Assembly: GCA_019056595.1 (NCBI GenBank)
Contig: CP036163.1
Span: 1,178,001 to 1,242,000, forward strand
Direction of reading: 5' to 3'
Length of the DNA stretch: 64,000 nt
Source of the DNA: Pectobacterium atrosepticum
GTDB taxonomy: Bacteria; Pseudomonadota; Gammaproteobacteria; Enterobacterales; Enterobacteriaceae
The notes beneath the pieces are model-generated. The model did not search any database and was not told the DNA's origin. It worked only from the letters and a program-made list of their open reading frames with translations. Below, one piece after another: positions 1 to 11,065 of the stretch (position 1 is the first letter of the stretch; every line of letters begins with the position of its first letter). Both the position numbers and the translations under genes were made by a program.

Positions 1-107
1 GCGTCACGTTCAGCGTCACTCAATACAAAAGCATTGTCTTTTGTCAGCGAATCAGCAGCAGGTTGTCCCTGAGCGTCGATATGATCGTGATTGTTGTGAT
101 CATGCAT
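1..107 (-). CDS. nuoE: NADH-quinone oxidoreductase subunit E, N-terminal fragment
   Basis: Only the first 35 or so codons lie in the window; the gene runs off the left edge. The start ATG is two bases after the nuoCD stop codon, which implies translational coupling. The visible residues begin MHDHNNHDHIDAQGQ, a His/Asp-rich N-terminus. The identification rests mainly on position: nuoE follows nuoC(D) in enterobacterial nuo operons. NuoE carries the binuclear N1a iron-sulfur cluster in the NADH dehydrogenase module, but its cysteines are outside the window. Confidence 0.8.
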   Translation of the reverse strand, partial: MHDHNNHDHIDAQGQPAADSLTKDNAFVLSDAERD

Positions 108-109
108 AA

Positions 110-1909
110 TTAGCGGTCCACATCTGACATTACGAAATCAATACTGCCGAGGTAAACGATCAGGTCGGATACCAGACACCCGCGAATTACAGAAGGAATC
201 TGTTGCAGATGCGCATAGCTCGGCGTGCGAATACGAGTACGGTAGCTCATCGTGCCGCCGTCACTGGTCAGGTAATAGCTGTTAATGCCTTTTGTTGCCT
301 CAACCATCTGGAATGATTCATTGGCAGGCATAACCGGTCCCCAGGAAACCTGAAGGAAGTGGTTGATCAGCGTATCAATATGCTGCAACGTGCGCTCTTT
401 TGGCGGCGGCGTCGTCAGCGGGTGATCCGCTTTGAACGGCCCTTCCGGCATGTTCTTGAGGCACTGATCCAGAATCCGCAGGCTCTGACGCAGCTCTTCA
501 ACTTTCAGCATAACGCGGCTATAGCAATCGCTGATGCCGTCGCCTACTGGCACTTCAAAGTCAAAGTTTTCATAGCCGGAATACGGACGCCATTTACGCA
601 CGTCGAAACCGATGCCTGTGGCACGCAGACCTGCACCCGTTACGCCCCATTCCAATGCTTCTTTCGCATTGTAGGCGGCAACGCCCTGAGTACGGCCTTT
701 CAGAATGGTATTCTGCAACGCGGATTTGACATACGTGTCCAGACGAGCTGGCATCCAGTCGAGGAATTCACGCAGCAGTCGCTCCCAGCCGCGTGGCAAA
801 TCGTGCGCCACACCACCGATACGGAACCAGGCTGGGTGCATACGGAAACCGGTAATCGCTTCAACCAAATCGTAAATTTTCTGGCGGTCAGTAAACGCAA
901 AGAACACCGGAGTCATTGCCCCGACGTCCTGAATATAAGTACTGATATACAGCAGGTGACTATTAATACGGAACAGCTCAGACAGCATCACGCGAATCGT
1001 TTTAACGCGATCTGGCACCTCAATACCTGCCAGTTTTTCTACTGCCAGCACGTACGGCATTTCGTTAACGCAGCCGCCAAGGTATTCAATACGGTCGGTA
1101 TAAGGGATGTAGCTGTGCCAGGACTGACGCTCGCCCATTTTCTCCGCGCCGCGATGGTGGTAACCCACATCAGGCACGCAGTCGACGATCTCTTCGCCAT
1201 CCAACTGTAGGATAATACGGAAGGCACCGTGTGAAGACGGGTGGTTCGGACCGAGGTTGAGGAACATGAAGTCCTCATTTTCAGTGCCACGCTTCATTCC
1301 CCACTCTTCCGGTTTGAACGTCAGCGATTCCATTTCCAGATCTTCTTTCTGCTTAGTCAGCTCGAAAGGATCGAATTCAGTCGCACGCGCCGGATAATCT
1401 TTACGCAACGGGTGCCCTTCCCACGTCTTCGGCATCATAATGCGCGTCAGATTTGGATGACCATCGAAGGCCATGCCGAACATCTCCCACGTTTCCCGCT
1501 CATACCAGTTGGCATTCGGAAACAGTTTGGTCACGGTCGGCAAATGCATATCATTCTCGGCCAACGCGACTTTTAGCATGATGTCGCGGTTACGCTCGAT
1601 AGAAATTAAATGATAAAAAACGGAGTAGTCGGCAGCAGGTAAACCTTCACGATGGGTACGCAGACGCTCATCCATACCGTGCAGGTCAAACAGCATGACA
1701 TAAGGCTTCGGCTGTTTTTTCAGGAATGTGACAACATCGAGTAATTGCTCACGTTTAACCCACACAACAGGAATACCTGTGCGGGTTGCCTGTACAGTAA
1801 ATGCATCTGGTCCAAAACGGTTACACAGTTCGCCAACGACCGGATCATTAAGGTGATCGCGGGTTTGCCAGCCTGGCTGAGCGAGATCGTGTGTCGTTAA
1901 ATCTGTCAT
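110..1909 (-). CDS. nuoC: NADH-quinone oxidoreductase subunit C/D (fused)
   Basis: Peripheral-arm subunit of respiratory complex I, which passes electrons from NADH to ubiquinone and pumps protons. The 599-residue protein is the fused form usual in enterobacteria: residues about 1-190 are the 30-kDa NuoC part (motif [13 protein letters not shown]) and about 215-599 the 49-kDa NuoD part ([27 protein letters not shown], ending SDVDR). Length equals that of E. coli NuoCD. A GGTGA ribosome-binding sequence precedes the ATG. It is third in the nuo operon, about 100 bases after nuoB and two bases before nuoE. Confidence 0.97.
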   Translation of the reverse strand: MTDLTTHDLAQPGWQTRDHLNDPVVGELCNRFGPDAFTVQATRTGIPVVWVKREQLLDVVTFLKKQPKPYVMLFDLHGMDERLRTHREGLPAADYSVFYHLISIERNRDIMLKVALAENDMHLPTVTKLFPNANWYERETWEMFGMAFDGHPNLTRIMMPKTWEGHPLRKDYPARATEFDPFELTKQKEDLEMESLTFKPEEWGMKRGTENEDFMFLNLGPNHPSSHGAFRIILQLDGEEIVDCVPDVGYHHRGAEKMGERQSWHSYIPYTDRIEYLGGCVNEMPYVLAVEKLAGIEVPDRVKTIRVMLSELFRINSHLLYISTYIQDVGAMTPVFFAFTDRQKIYDLVEAITGFRMHPAWFRIGGVAHDLPRGWERLLREFLDWMPARLDTYVKSALQNTILKGRTQGVAAYNAKEALEWGVTGAGLRATGIGFDVRKWRPYSGYENFDFEVPVGDGISDCYSRVMLKVEELRQSLRILDQCLKNMPEGPFKADHPLTTPPPKERTLQHIDTLINHFLQVSWGPVMPANESFQMVEATKGINSYYLTSDGGTMSYRTRIRTPSYAHLQQIPSVIRGCLVSDLIVYLGSIDFVMSDVDR

Positions 1910-2007
1910 AAATATGTCACCACATTAAATGTGCTATTTCTGTATCTGATAATGACCGCACACTATTATCGGGGTATTACACGGCCACCGGATTTATCAT
2001 CTACAGG

Positions 2008-2682
2008 TCAAATCTCATCAGGCGAACGCAGGTTGGTCACCGCGATTCGCTCGCCGCGTTTGCGCTCACGCTCAGATTGCATGTTGGCGCGGTAAACGCC
2101 CTGTTCACCAACCACCCATGACAGAGGACGGCGTTCTTTACCGATAGATTCTTTCAGCAGCAGCAGCGCTTGCATGTAAGCTTCTGGGCGCGGAGGACAG
2201 CCCGGAATATACACATCAACAGGCAGGAATTTATCTACACCCTGAACGACGGAATAGATATCGTACATACCGCCGGAATTGGCGCACGCGCCCATGGAAA
2301 TAACCCATTTAGGTTCAAGCATTTGCTCGTACAGACGCTGAATAACGGGAGCCATTTTGGTAAAGCAGGTACCAGCAACCACCATAAAGTCAGCTTGACG
2401 TGGCGACGCACGCAAAACCTCAGCACCAAAACGCGCAACGTCATGGACAGCGGTAAATGATGTCACCATTTCTACGTAGCAACAGGAAAGACCGAAGTTG
2501 TACGGCCACAGGGAATTCTGACGACCCCAGTTCACCGTATCGTGTAATGCATGTTCCAGTTTGCCCATATAGACACTGCGGTGAACATGTTGCTCCAGAG
2601 GGTCGGAAACGATCTCCTGACGTTGCAGGGGATAACGGTCATTCTCACCGTCCGGCTCTATGCGGGTGAGCGTATAGTCCAT
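2008..2682 (-). CDS. nuoB: NADH-quinone oxidoreductase subunit B
   Basis: Complex I subunit that binds the N2 [4Fe-4S] cluster, the last electron carrier before quinone. The cluster ligands are visible: adjacent cysteines in [10 protein letters not shown] (about residues 67-68), Cys in [12 protein letters not shown] and Cys in PGCPPRPEA. At 224 residues it matches the E. coli protein (220). It lies 17 bases after nuoA and about 100 bases before nuoCD in the same operon. Confidence 0.97.
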   Translation of the reverse strand: MDYTLTRIEPDGENDRYPLQRQEIVSDPLEQHVHRSVYMGKLEHALHDTVNWGRQNSLWPYNFGLSCCYVEMVTSFTAVHDVARFGAEVLRASPRQADFMVVAGTCFTKMAPVIQRLYEQMLEPKWVISMGACANSGGMYDIYSVVQGVDKFLPVDVYIPGCPPRPEAYMQALLLLKESIGKERRPLSWVVGEQGVYRANMQSERERKRGERIAVTNLRSPDEI

Positions 2683-2699
2683 CTTAAAATGCCTCGCTG

Positions 2700-3140
2700 T
2701 TACTGCGGATGAGTGTTGGTAGTGTTGATGATGTCTGATTTAACGACTTGTCTCTTGGAACGTACCGGGGTCCAGTCAAGTGCCCCAACGCGTACCAGAT
2801 AAATCAAACCAGCCAACAGCACCAAAATGAAAATGGTTGCTTCGATGAAGCCAATCCAGCCGCTTTCTTTGATAGACACAGCCCAAGCGTAGAGATAGAG
2901 GGCCTCAACGTCGAAGATAACGAAGAACATAGCGACAAGATAAAATTTAGCAGACAGACGTAGCCGCGCTGAACCCACTGAGTCGATCCCGGATTCATAA
3001 GGTACGTTCTTGGCTCTGCCTTTTGCTCTCCCGCCCAGCAAGAATCCACCGGTCAGCATGAAGACGCAAAGGCCTATGGCGATGATTAGGAATAGCGCAA
3101 ACGCCCAATGATGGGCGAGGATTTCAGTAGTTGTTGACAT
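2700..3140 (-). CDS. nuoA: NADH-quinone oxidoreductase subunit A
   Basis: Small membrane subunit of complex I and first gene of the nuo operon. The 146-residue protein has three hydrophobic segments, at about residues 15-38, 66-88 and 96-118. The conserved loop between the first two contains YESGID and the [18 protein letters not shown] stretch characteristic of NuoA. E. coli NuoA has 147 residues. The operon promoter must lie in the large upstream gap. Confidence 0.96.
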   Translation of the reverse strand: MSTTTEILAHHWAFALFLIIAIGLCVFMLTGGFLLGGRAKGRAKNVPYESGIDSVGSARLRLSAKFYLVAMFFVIFDVEALYLYAWAVSIKESGWIGFIEATIFILVLLAGLIYLVRVGALDWTPVRSKRQVVKSDIINTTNTHPQ

Positions 3141-3816
3141 TCTCTTTGCTTACTCATCAAAAGTGGCGGGTAACATCTCTGCTCTATTATCGGCAGTTAA
3201 TGGGCCACATCGATTAAAAGGAAGGATTAATAACCACAAAAAAGCATGGAAACGTATCAGGTAAGCCTTGCTTGGTATGGTTGAGCCCCTAAATTTGTAA
3301 CCTTTTTTCAACCTTACTAAAAATAACAGTACATTCCTTTACATGCACGCTGTTTTGTTAACATTTTGTGTTATCACCCGTAGCTAAATCGAGTCAGTAC
3401 TTTCGTCGGTTAACCAGAGTACAGCGACACAGAAAGCAAGTTTGCTGCGTCACTATACCAGTTTCACAGAAAATGCCTGTTCCCCCATGGGGTTATTAGG
3501 GGTATTTTTTGATCCAGCACACATTTTTACCAATTTAGTTAGTAAAAAAATCGAGATGATGGTGGACAAGGGGAGATGCTATTTTTCATAACATAATTTT
3601 AAAAAAATAGAACCAGCGTTTTATAAATTACAGGAAACCAATAATCCCGCTACGCATAGTCTATTGATGTGAAATGAAAAACACAAAGTGGGATCAGATT
3701 GAGGAAATTGGGTCACTAAGACTCTGTCGACGCTGGTTTAACACGTTAGCCATAAACCATCATCATTCGGGGTGCATCCCTACCCTCCCCGAATGATAGT
3801 TAACTACCCATTACGA
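3141..3816. other. nuo upstream region, no gene seen
   Basis: A 676-base gap between nuoA and lrhA/hexA. I see no convincing ORF. A long leader and regulatory region upstream of nuo is also found in E. coli, so this is probably the nuo promoter region plus the 3' end of the lrhA transcript. The part at 3540-3660 is AT-rich. I could not assign specific operators by eye. An 11-bp inverted repeat near 3762-3797 is listed separately. Confidence 0.6.
3762..3797 (-). terminator. Hairpin after lrhA/hexA, possible terminator
   Basis: Perfect 11-bp inverted repeat: ATCATTCGGGG at 3762-3772 and its complement at 3787-3797, with a 14-base loop, 20 bases past the lrhA stop codon. A good T-run does not follow on the minus strand, so it may be an imperfect terminator or an mRNA-end stabiliser. 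Confidence 0.45.
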
Positions 3817-4767
3817 TTAGATCACGTCCTTCAGCGACGGATCGGAAGACAGCTTTCCATTCGCGCTATTTGCGAACATGCCGACAGGCGTAATGTGAGA
3901 AGGCTTCCCTGATTCAATCACATTAAAAATTGCCGTCGCCAGTTCACTCTCCTGGTTAGGATTCTGGCAGAGGAAATAACGTGTTTCAGGCAATCTCGGC
4001 AACCCTTCCTCCTCGCCTAACACTCGCAGTTCTGGGCTCATCATTTCTACTGAACGCACGGTGACACCCATGCCAGCCTTCACCGCAGCTCGCACAGCAG
4101 ATAGCGTTGAAGCTACATACGCGATTCTCCAGGGGATCCCTGCGGCCGTCAGTTGCTGCGTAGCCAGCGTACGGAAAGGGCTCGGCTCATCCAGTACAAC
4201 CAGAGGCACGGGCTCTTGTGCTCGGAATTGATAATCCGCGGCGCAATACCATAACGTCGGAGAGCTACGCAATAACACATGAGGAAACACCACACCGTTC
4301 ATTGTAGTAATAACCAGATCTATTTTCCCCTGACTCAGCATTTCCATCATTTCAGCGCTGCGTTTTACACTAACGTTGACGGAGAGCTTAGGAAATACGG
4401 ATGTCACCCGATGTAAAATATAAGGAAGGATAGTGTCTGCAGTATCGTCAGACGCCCCAATGGTCAGCGTACCCTGAATATCGCTGTACATTAATGAAAT
4501 ACAAGCTTCATCATTGAATTGTAGTATTTTTCTGGCATAACCCAGAAACTGGATACCATGTTCGGTCAGTAATTTATTACGCCCGTGCCGAGCAAAAAGC
4601 TCCTTTCCGATGAGTTGCTCCAGCCGCTGCATCTGCTGACTGACAGCCGATTGAGTTCGATTGACTGCGGCCGCCGCGGCTGCAAACGTATTTAAATCTG
4701 CAACGGCAACAAACGTCCTCAGTAAATCAAGATCGAGATTAAGTACTGGTCGATTTGCACTGGTCAT
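3817..4767 (-). CDS. lrhA: LysR-family regulator LrhA/HexA
   Basis: Transcriptional regulator of the LysR family, 316 residues. The N-terminal winged helix-turn-helix (about 10-70: [34 protein letters not shown]) is followed by a substrate-binding-type effector domain from about residue 90. In E. coli LrhA represses flagellar and fimbrial genes; in Pectobacterium the orthologue is HexA (PecT in Dickeya), a repressor of exoenzymes and motility. The ATG giving MTSANRPV is preferred because it aligns with the E. coli start; a GTG four codons upstream is also open. It lies divergent from alaA and next to nuo, as in E. coli. Effector and targets are not visible here. Confidence 0.93.
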   Translation of the reverse strand: MTSANRPVLNLDLDLLRTFVAVADLNTFAAAAAAVNRTQSAVSQQMQRLEQLIGKELFARHGRNKLLTEHGIQFLGYARKILQFNDEACISLMYSDIQGTLTIGASDDTADTILPYILHRVTSVFPKLSVNVSVKRSAEMMEMLSQGKIDLVITTMNGVVFPHVLLRSSPTLWYCAADYQFRAQEPVPLVVLDEPSPFRTLATQQLTAAGIPWRIAYVASTLSAVRAAVKAGMGVTVRSVEMMSPELRVLGEEEGLPRLPETRYFLCQNPNQESELATAIFNVIESGKPSHITPVGMFANSANGKLSSDPSLKDVI

Positions 4768-5269
4768 ACGATTTTTCACTTATCTATTTTAATTTTAACA
4801 AAATATTCCTGGTGTTTTATTACATGTAAAGGTAATGACCGATACATTTAAAGACACTATCGCAGACGCACGATAAGGGCAAAAAAATACTTATATTTCG
4901 TTACCCCTATCGCCTTTCCATTGGTAAGACATCATGTAATTAAATGGCTCACCAGCCTTAATCCTTAATTCAATAACAACGACACTTTCTCTTTATTTCA
5001 TACTACGAAATAAATATGCCCCATACGTAAATAAACGAGCTTTCCCTGTCACCTTATTCTGGCGCTAAAAAAGTGCGGTATGAACCGTCGTCCGCACCCC
5101 TACCATATCGCACCATCCAACGAGTACACAACCATATAGTGCAGATGCGCAATCATTTGCAGCGAAAGCGATAATCATTCTTCAAAAGGTATTATAGGAG
5201 GAGTACATTAAGCAGGTTATGCTATTCCGTATGGGAATATGCGCTCTCTGCAGAAGGTTCGTACTATTT
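4768..5269. other. Divergent lrhA-alaA intergenic region
   Basis: About 500 AT-rich bases that must hold the promoters of lrhA/hexA (minus) and alaA (plus). No credible gene is seen. A strong Shine-Dalgarno sequence, AGGAGGAG at 5196-5203, lies 67 bases before the accepted alaA start, with an in-frame ATT at 5207 and ATG at 5219; see findings. I could not place operators by eye. Confidence 0.6.
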
Positions 5270-6484
5270 ATGTCTCCGATTGAAAAATCCAAGAAACTGG
5301 AGAACGTATGCTATGACATCCGTGGCCCAGTCTTAAAGGAAGCCAAGCGGCTTGAAGAAGAAGGTAATAAAGTCCTTAAACTGAATATTGGCAACCCTGC
5401 CCCTTTCGGCTTCGAGGCACCGGACGAAATTCTGGTCGATGTCATCCGTAACCTGCCTACTGCACAGGGCTACTGTGATTCCAAGGGGCTCTATTCCGCC
5501 CGTAAGGCTATCGTTCAGCACTATCAGGCGCGCGATATGCGCGATATGACGGTTGAAGACGTCTATATTGGTAACGGTGTTTCTGAACTCATCGTGCAGT
5601 CCATGCAGGCGCTACTCAATCCGGGTGATGAAATGCTGGTTCCCGCACCGGATTATCCACTCTGGACTGCGGCGGTTTCCCTGTCTAACGGCAATGCCGT
5701 TCACTATCTCTGCGATGAGTCCTCCGATTGGTTCCCCGATCTGGATGATATCCGCAAAAAAATCACGTCTAATACTCGCGGTATTGTCATCATCAACCCG
5801 AATAATCCGACGGGTGCGGTCTACAGCAAAGAGTTGCTGCTGGATATCGTGGCTATCGCGCGTGAACACAGCCTGATCATTTTCGCCGACGAAATTTACG
5901 ACAAAATTCTGTATGACGATGCGCAGCACCACTCTATTGCTGCGTTAGCGCCGGATCTGCTGACAGTCACGTTCAACGGGCTGTCCAAGACATATCGTGT
6001 GGCGGGGTTCCGTCAAGGCTGGATGGTACTGAACGGCCCGAAAAAACACGCAAAAGGGTACATTGAAGGGCTGGAAATGCTGGCGTCCATGCGTTTGTGT
6101 GCCAACGTGCCAATGCAGCATGCGATTCAGACCGCCTTGGGTGGCTACCAAAGCATCAGCGAATTTATTCAACCCGGTGGGCGTCTGTATGAACAGCGCA
6201 ATCGCTCATGGGAATTGATCAACCAGATCCCCGGTGTATCGTGCGTAAAACCACGCGGCGCGCTCTATATGTTCCCGCGCATTGATGCCAAACGATTTAA
6301 TATCCATGACGACCAAAAACTGGTGCTGGATCTCCTGTTACAGGAAAAAGTGTTACTGGTTCAGGGAACCGCATTTAACTGGCCTTACCCGGATCATGTA
6401 CGTATCGTCACGCTGCCGCGTATTGATGAGTTGGACATGGCAATCCACAAATTAGGACGCTTCCTGGGGCACTATCACCAGTAA
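5270..6484 (+). CDS. alaA: Alanine transaminase AlaA
   Basis: PLP-dependent aminotransferase (class I) making alanine from pyruvate and glutamate. The 404-residue form from the ATG at MSPIEKSKKLENV matches the E. coli length (405). Visible family motifs are NPNNPTGAVYS, FADEIYDKILYDD and the PLP-lysine motif NGLSKTYRVAGFRQGW (Lys about residue 240). The frame stays open upstream to 5198, and an in-frame ATG at 5219 would add 17 residues (MLFRMGICALCRRFVLF). The Shine-Dalgarno for the accepted start is weak, so the start is the least certain part. Confidence 0.93.
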   Translation: MSPIEKSKKLENVCYDIRGPVLKEAKRLEEEGNKVLKLNIGNPAPFGFEAPDEILVDVIRNLPTAQGYCDSKGLYSARKAIVQHYQARDMRDMTVEDVYIGNGVSELIVQSMQALLNPGDEMLVPAPDYPLWTAAVSLSNGNAVHYLCDESSDWFPDLDDIRKKITSNTRGIVIINPNNPTGAVYSKELLLDIVAIAREHSLIIFADEIYDKILYDDAQHHSIAALAPDLLTVTFNGLSKTYRVAGFRQGWMVLNGPKKHAKGYIEGLEMLASMRLCANVPMQHAIQTALGGYQSISEFIQPGGRLYEQRNRSWELINQIPGVSCVKPRGALYMFPRIDAKRFNIHDDQKLVLDLLLQEKVLLVQGTAFNWPYPDHVRIVTLPRIDELDMAIHKLGRFLGHYHQ

Positions 6485-6507
6485 CCCAGCAGTAATCGAA
6501 CCACTCA

Positions 6508-6532
6508 TCGCCGGGCCGTCGTCGCCCGGCGA
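6508..6532 (+). terminator. GC-rich hairpin after alaA
   Basis: Perfect 9-bp stem TCGCCGGGC / GCCCGGCGA with a 7-base loop, 24 bases past the alaA stop. No T-run follows, so it may be a weak terminator or 3'-end protection. Confidence 0.45.
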
Positions 6533-6626
6533 AAACCTGACCTTCGTTTGCATAATCTTCGGCAAATGCTCACAATAGACGCCCACGATATCGATATTTC
6601 ACCGTGCTGTTGTCTGAGAGATCGCC

Positions 6627-7226
6627 ATGAATCAGAGCCACTTTTTCGCCCACTTATCCCGTCTAAAACTTATCAGCCGTTGGCCATTGATGCGCAACGT
6701 GCGCACGGAAAACGTCTCCGAGCACAGTCTTCAGGTCGCCTTTGTCGCTCACGCGCTGGCGGTAATCAAAAATCGTAAATTTGAGGGTAATCTGAACGCA
6801 GAACGCATCGCGCTATTGGCGATGTATCATGACGCCAGTGAGGTGCTGACTGGTGATATGCCGACACCAATCAAGTACTACAACGCGCAGATCGCGCACG
6901 AGTACAAGAAGATAGAGAAGATTGCGCAGCAGAAACTGATCGAGATGCTGCCTGAAGAGTTGCAGCAGGATTATCGGATGCTGCTGGATGACAGCTACAC
7001 CAGCGAAGAAGAACGCGCCATCGTTAAGCAGGCAGACGCACTTTGCGCCTACCTGAAGTGCCTGGAAGAATTATCCGCAGGAAACGCGGAATTCACGCTT
7101 GCCAAAGCGCGGTTGGAAAAGACACTACAGCTGCGCCATAGCTCGGAAATGGACTACTTCATGACGGTGTTCGTTCCCAGCTTCAGTCTGTCGCTCGACG
7201 AAATCAGTCAAGACTCTCCGTTATAA
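6627..7226 (+). CDS. yfbR: 5'-deoxynucleotidase YfbR
   Basis: HD-domain metal-dependent phosphohydrolase that dephosphorylates deoxyribonucleoside 5'-monophosphates. The metal ligands are visible: His in [17 protein letters not shown] (about 33), His-Asp in [18 protein letters not shown] (about 68-69) and Asp in [11 protein letters not shown] (about 137). Length (199) equals that of E. coli YfbR. It follows alaA in the same order as E. coli, after a 142-base gap with a hairpin, so it may have its own promoter. Confidence 0.95.
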   Translation: MNQSHFFAHLSRLKLISRWPLMRNVRTENVSEHSLQVAFVAHALAVIKNRKFEGNLNAERIALLAMYHDASEVLTGDMPTPIKYYNAQIAHEYKKIEKIAQQKLIEMLPEELQQDYRMLLDDSYTSEEERAIVKQADALCAYLKCLEELSAGNAEFTLAKARLEKTLQLRHSSEMDYFMTVFVPSFSLSLDEISQDSPL

Positions 7227-7255
7227 CGAACATCCGCTATAACGGTCTGGAAACA

Positions 7256-9088
7256 TCAGAACGGATACAGCCACGGCACCATCACTACGCTGACAAGCAT
7301 CACCAGTACGGTAAAGGGGACTCCCATACGCACAAAGTCCCCGAATTTATAGCCGCCCGGCCCCATCACCAATGTATTCACCGGTGACGATACGGGCGTC
7401 ATAAAGGCGGCAGATGCCGCAACGGCGATGATCATCGCAAAAGGGTAAGGTGACACGCCCATTTGCTTCGCCGCGGCAATCGCAATGGGCGCCATCAACA
7501 CCGCCGTCGCCGTGTTGGAAATAAACAGGCCAATCACGGCACACAGCACGAATAAGCACACCAGCATCACATGCGGCCCGGCATTCCCGGCAACATCCAT
7601 TAGCCCTTTAACAATCAGCGCAACACCGCCAGTTTGCTGTAACGCCAGCGCAAACGGCATCATCCCGACGATAAGAATAATGCTCGGCCAGTGAATCGCT
7701 CGATAGGCGCTTTCCATGTCGATACAGCGGAATTTGCCCATCAGTAAACAAGCGATCAGCGCGGCAACTGCATTCGGTATTTCGTCCGTCAGCATCATCG
7801 CTACCATCAACGCCAGGCAAAACAGCGCGTGTGGAGCCTGACTTACCGCGGGGGCAACGTCATCAACTTCGGCAGGAAGATTAAGCAACAGGAAGTCATT
7901 TTTCTGCGCATGCAACTGCCGAATCATGCGCCAGTCGCCCATCACCAGCAGAATATCGCCGAGTTGGAGCGGTTCATCGGCGAGGATACCTTCCATCGAT
8001 TCACCTGCCCGGCGAATCCCCACGACGCTAAGGCCATAACGGCTACGAAATCCAACATCGTAAAGCGTTTTCCCTAAGAGTTCGGAATCGGGTATGAGAG
8101 AGACTTCCGCCATCCCCACATCACGCGCCTGCTCAGAGAAATACTCACCGCGCAGCACCATCGGTTCAAGCCGCTGCGAAGTGAAAAATTCGCGTAAATC
8201 CACCTCAGATGCCGACATATCAATCAGTAAGACATCATTCAGGCGAAGTTCGGTATTGCCTGCCACGCTGATCATTACGCGGCGAAATTTACGCCAGCGC
8301 TCAATCCCGACTACATTCGCCCCAAAACGCTGGCGCAGACGTAGATCATCCAGACGGTGGCCGATAAAAGGTGACCCTGGTCGAATTGCCAACCGACGCG
8401 CCCGGCCCGTCAGTCGGTAATCACGAATCAGATCGCGAAACGTTCTTCTCTTCCACATCTCTTTTGCGGTTGCCGTCTCAGCGTCGCCAAGCCAGTAGCG
8501 CGCCACCATCATATACGCCACGCCCAGCAGCAGCACGACCATCCCTATCGGCGTCACGCTGAAGAACCCGAAGCCCGCAACGCCCTCGCGCATCAGTTCG
8601 CTGCTCACCACCATATTCGGCGGCGTCGCCACCAGCGTCATCATGCCGCTAATCAACCCAGCAAAGCTCAGCGGCATCATCAGCCTTCCGGGAGAAATTT
8701 TCATCCGTGCAGAAACACTCAGTACCACGGGAATAAAAATCGCGACAACGCCGGTGGAACTCATGAAAGCACCCAGCAGCGCAACGGTGACCATCAGTAA
8801 GATCAGCATCTTTATTTCACTGCTGCCCGCAACGCGAACCAGCCAATCACCGACCTGATAAGCGACACCGGTACGAACCAATCCTTCACCAATCACAAAC
8901 AGGGCAGCAATCAATATCACATTAGGATCGCTGAACCCTACCAGCGCTTCAGATAGCGCTAGCGTACCGCTCAATACAAACGCGATAATGACCAACAGCG
9001 CTACGACATCCATGCGTAATTTATTAGTGGTAAACAACACAATGGCGATCAGCAACAGGGATAAAACCCAGAGAAGTTCGCTATTCAA
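7256..9088 (-). CDS. yfbS: Putative anion transporter YfbS with TrkA-C domains
   Basis: Inner-membrane protein of the DASS/SLC13-like family. Hydrophobic segments fill residues 1-200 and 395-610; between them lie two TrkA-C (RCK_C) regulatory domains, recognised by [17 protein letters not shown] and [18 protein letters not shown]. Substrate is unknown. The ORF opens with an ATG at 9139, but the start is better placed at TTG 9088: this gives 610 residues as in E. coli, and an AGGGG sequence lies seven bases upstream of it. The upstream extension would be unlike the family and its DNA borders an ERIC remnant. It converges with yfbR. Confidence 0.92.
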   Translation of the reverse strand: MNSELLWVLSLLLIAIVLFTTNKLRMDVVALLVIIAFVLSGTLALSEALVGFSDPNVILIAALFVIGEGLVRTGVAYQVGDWLVRVAGSSEIKMLILLMVTVALLGAFMSSTGVVAIFIPVVLSVSARMKISPGRLMMPLSFAGLISGMMTLVATPPNMVVSSELMREGVAGFGFFSVTPIGMVVLLLGVAYMMVARYWLGDAETATAKEMWKRRTFRDLIRDYRLTGRARRLAIRPGSPFIGHRLDDLRLRQRFGANVVGIERWRKFRRVMISVAGNTELRLNDVLLIDMSASEVDLREFFTSQRLEPMVLRGEYFSEQARDVGMAEVSLIPDSELLGKTLYDVGFRSRYGLSVVGIRRAGESMEGILADEPLQLGDILLVMGDWRMIRQLHAQKNDFLLLNLPAEVDDVAPAVSQAPHALFCLALMVAMMLTDEIPNAVAALIACLLMGKFRCIDMESAYRAIHWPSIILIVGMMPFALALQQTGGVALIVKGLMDVAGNAGPHVMLVCLFVLCAVIGLFISNTATAVLMAPIAIAAAKQMGVSPYPFAMIIAVAASAAFMTPVSSPVNTLVMGPGGYKFGDFVRMGVPFTVLVMLVSVVMVPWLYPF

Positions 9089-9151
9089 AACGGTTCCCCT
9101 GACAGAAAGGTACATGTTGGGAGGTGTCGGTTTCAGCACGCTACAAAAGGG

Positions 9152-9189
9152 AAGCCAACGCCCATTCAGCTTGAAGTATGACGGGTATA
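9152..9189. repeat. Right-end remnant of an ERIC element
   Basis: The sequence AAGCCAACG...CAGCTTGAAGTATGACGGGTATAG matches the last 38 or so bases of the full ERIC copies in this window. No left half is seen next to it, so this is a truncated copy. Confidence 0.7.
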
Positions 9190-9198
9190 GTCTGCCAT

Positions 9199-9224
9199 AA
9201 AAAAACCTCGCGGATGCGAGGTTT
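9199..9224 (-). terminator. Rho-independent terminator after yfbT
   Basis: Read on the minus strand: 9-bp stem AAACCTCGC / GCGAGGTTT with a four-base loop, running into seven Ts. It lies about 40 bases past the yfbT stop and separates it from yfbS. Confidence 0.85.
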
Positions 9225-9266
9225 GATCATATTTAGTCACAGTTTTGTCATTATGTTACAGACAGC

Positions 9267-9923
9267 CTACTGGCACAGAAGCACCTTAGCACCGTTCGGT
9301 AATTGTTCTATTTCTATCTGCTCCAGCGAATCAAGAATCAGATCGACCTGATCCAGTTTCGGCGTATCCGCTGGCGCTTTCACCGCGATGACTTTGCAGC
9401 CAGCCGCCAGACCCGATAGCACGCCCGCTGGCGCATCTTCAACGACCACACACTCTTCCGGTTTAAGCCCTAGTTGCTGTGCGCCAAGTAAATAGGCATC
9501 AGGGTTAGGTTTACCTTTGGCAACCTGCTCCGCCGTAATAAAGGCGCGAGGTGCAGGTAGTTCTCCGCGTTGATGACGTGCGCTGGCAATCGGCACCGTG
9601 CCAGATGTCACAATTGCCCAGGGGATATCCAGCGCATCTAAACGTTCCAACAGCGCCTTCGCTCCAGGCATGGCAACAATACCTTGCGTATCAGAAGCCT
9701 CTGTTTTCTCCAGCGCATCAAACTCCTGTTGAATCGTTTCTTCGCTCTGCCCCTGAAGAAAGTGACGCAAGGACGTAATTGCCTGCTTACCATGAATAAA
9801 GTCGAGCACTTCCTGTGGTTCAATATCGTGATCTTTTGCCCAGTTAATCCACGCGCGTTCTACAGCAGGCAGTGAATCAACTAGCGTACCATCGAGGTCG
9901 AACAGAAAACCTTTACACTCCAC
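9267..9923 (-). CDS. yfbT: Sugar phosphatase YfbT (HAD family)
   Basis: Cytosolic HAD-superfamily phosphatase (HxpA) acting on sugar phosphates. The nucleophile motif is FLFDLDGTLVDS (Asp about residues 9 and 11), motif II is WAIVTSG, and VVVEDAPAGVLSGLAAG carries the acidic motif IV. The GTG at 9923 is chosen: it gives 218 residues beside 216 in E. coli and has AGGGG six bases upstream. The ATG at 9941 would place the start inside that ribosome-binding sequence. It follows yfbU closely on the same strand. Confidence 0.93.
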   Translation of the reverse strand: MECKGFLFDLDGTLVDSLPAVERAWINWAKDHDIEPQEVLDFIHGKQAITSLRHFLQGQSEETIQQEFDALEKTEASDTQGIVAMPGAKALLERLDALDIPWAIVTSGTVPIASARHQRGELPAPRAFITAEQVAKGKPNPDAYLLGAQQLGLKPEECVVVEDAPAGVLSGLAAGCKVIAVKAPADTPKLDQVDLILDSLEQIEIEQLPNGAKVLLCQ

Positions 9924-9943
9924 AGAAAGCCCCTTTTTCATTA

Positions 9944-10438
9944 TCAGGCGTTGATGATCTGTGCGATCTCAACCGCACTCAAGTGATACTGGCGCGGGCA
10001 GGACTGCCAGACAGCCAGCATTCTGTTGTACTTTTCCCACATTTTCGTCTGGGCGTTAAAACCATGCGTGCCCGCATCAAAGTGAGGATAGCGACCTTCT
10101 ACATGCACCATAAAGCGCACAAAACCGAGGTAACGCGCTTCCGTTGCGGCATCAAAGCCCAGGAAGGTCAGGCGTCGTTCATCCAAATCCTGCTTATCTT
10201 TCAGATTGGTCCACGACACCTGCAAAGCATGATGCATTTCCATGACGTTAATAATGGTGCGGCAAACCTCTTCAGTCAGCTCACCAAACTCACGGTCCAG
10301 TTCACGCATCTGCAAGCCGTAACCACGCTCGATGATCGTTTGTAGCCGACGATAGCGCTCAGCATTATCTGGATCGAGCATCGTCATCATTTTGTATTGG
10401 TTTGAAAGGATCAATCTCTGGGCATTCGTCATTTCCAT
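9944..10438 (-). CDS. yfbU: YfbU family protein (UPF0304)
   Basis: Conserved 164-residue cytosolic protein of unknown biochemical function, same length as E. coli YfbU. It is highly charged with no membrane segment and begins [18 protein letters not shown]. It lies just upstream of yfbT on the same strand, the two probably co-transcribed. Identification is by family sequence and by order. Confidence 0.93.
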   Translation of the reverse strand: MEMTNAQRLILSNQYKMMTMLDPDNAERYRRLQTIIERGYGLQMRELDREFGELTEEVCRTIINVMEMHHALQVSWTNLKDKQDLDERRLTFLGFDAATEARYLGFVRFMVHVEGRYPHFDAGTHGFNAQTKMWEKYNRMLAVWQSCPRQYHLSAVEIAQIINA

Positions 10439-10603
10439 GTTGCTCTCCTGAACCCTCTTTGGTGTAAGCCAATGTCACTAAATAGGTATGAACCGCAGAA
10501 TCGCATACTGAATCGTGTCACGATAGCGGTAGCCGCCGCTTCTTTGATTTGAAACAGGGGAAAGAACAAAATAGCCATCAACCCGCACACAGCCTGACGC
10601 CGA

Positions 10604-11065
10604 TCACAAATCATCAAGGAAGGTTTTATCAAGCTGGTTAAATGCACGTTTCAGCACATCAGCCAACGTTTGGTAAGTGGGTGCTTCTTCCAGAGGGGCT
10701 AATGCCTGACCCGACTCCAATAGCTTATGGCGAATTTCATGAAACCACTGCGCCAACGTCGGAGGTAGAGGAGTAACAGAGCGGCGACCAAGCCACCAGA
10801 GGCCCTGCAACGGCAGGCTACAGGCAAAAAGCGCGGTGGCGATGGCCGGGCCGAGCTGGCCACCGAGCGCAATCTGCCACGTTAAGGTAAACACCGCCAG
10901 TGGCGGCATGATGCGAATACCGAACCGCGTCGCTCGCGCCACACGATTTTCAGGAAATAGGGGTGCCAACTGCTTTTCTGCTGGCCACGTCTTCATGTAA
11001 TGCTGCCCACGTTGGAGTAACTGTAGCCAACTGATTCTACTGTCTGGTTTCGTCGCCATAGCCAC
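10604..11065 (-). CDS. yfbV: YfbV, UPF0208 membrane protein
   Basis: Small inner-membrane protein of 153 residues (E. coli YfbV 151). Two hydrophobic segments occur at about residues 45-65 ([18 protein letters not shown]) and 68-92. In E. coli YfbV was linked to insulation of the Ter macrodomain; that role is knowledge of the family, not visible here. It is divergent from ackA, as in E. coli. Confidence 0.92.
   Translation of the reverse strand: MAMATKPDSRISWLQLLQRGQHYMKTWPAEKQLAPLFPENRVARATRFGIRIMPPLAVFTLTWQIALGGQLGPAIATALFACSLPLQGLWWLGRRSVTPLPPTLAQWFHEIRHKLLESGQALAPLEEAPTYQTLADVLKRAFNQLDKTFLDDL

Noticed and set aside
359-1210. 283-codon open frame antisense to nuoCD
   Set aside because: Shadow of the highly conserved nuoCD sequence with no protein features of its own.
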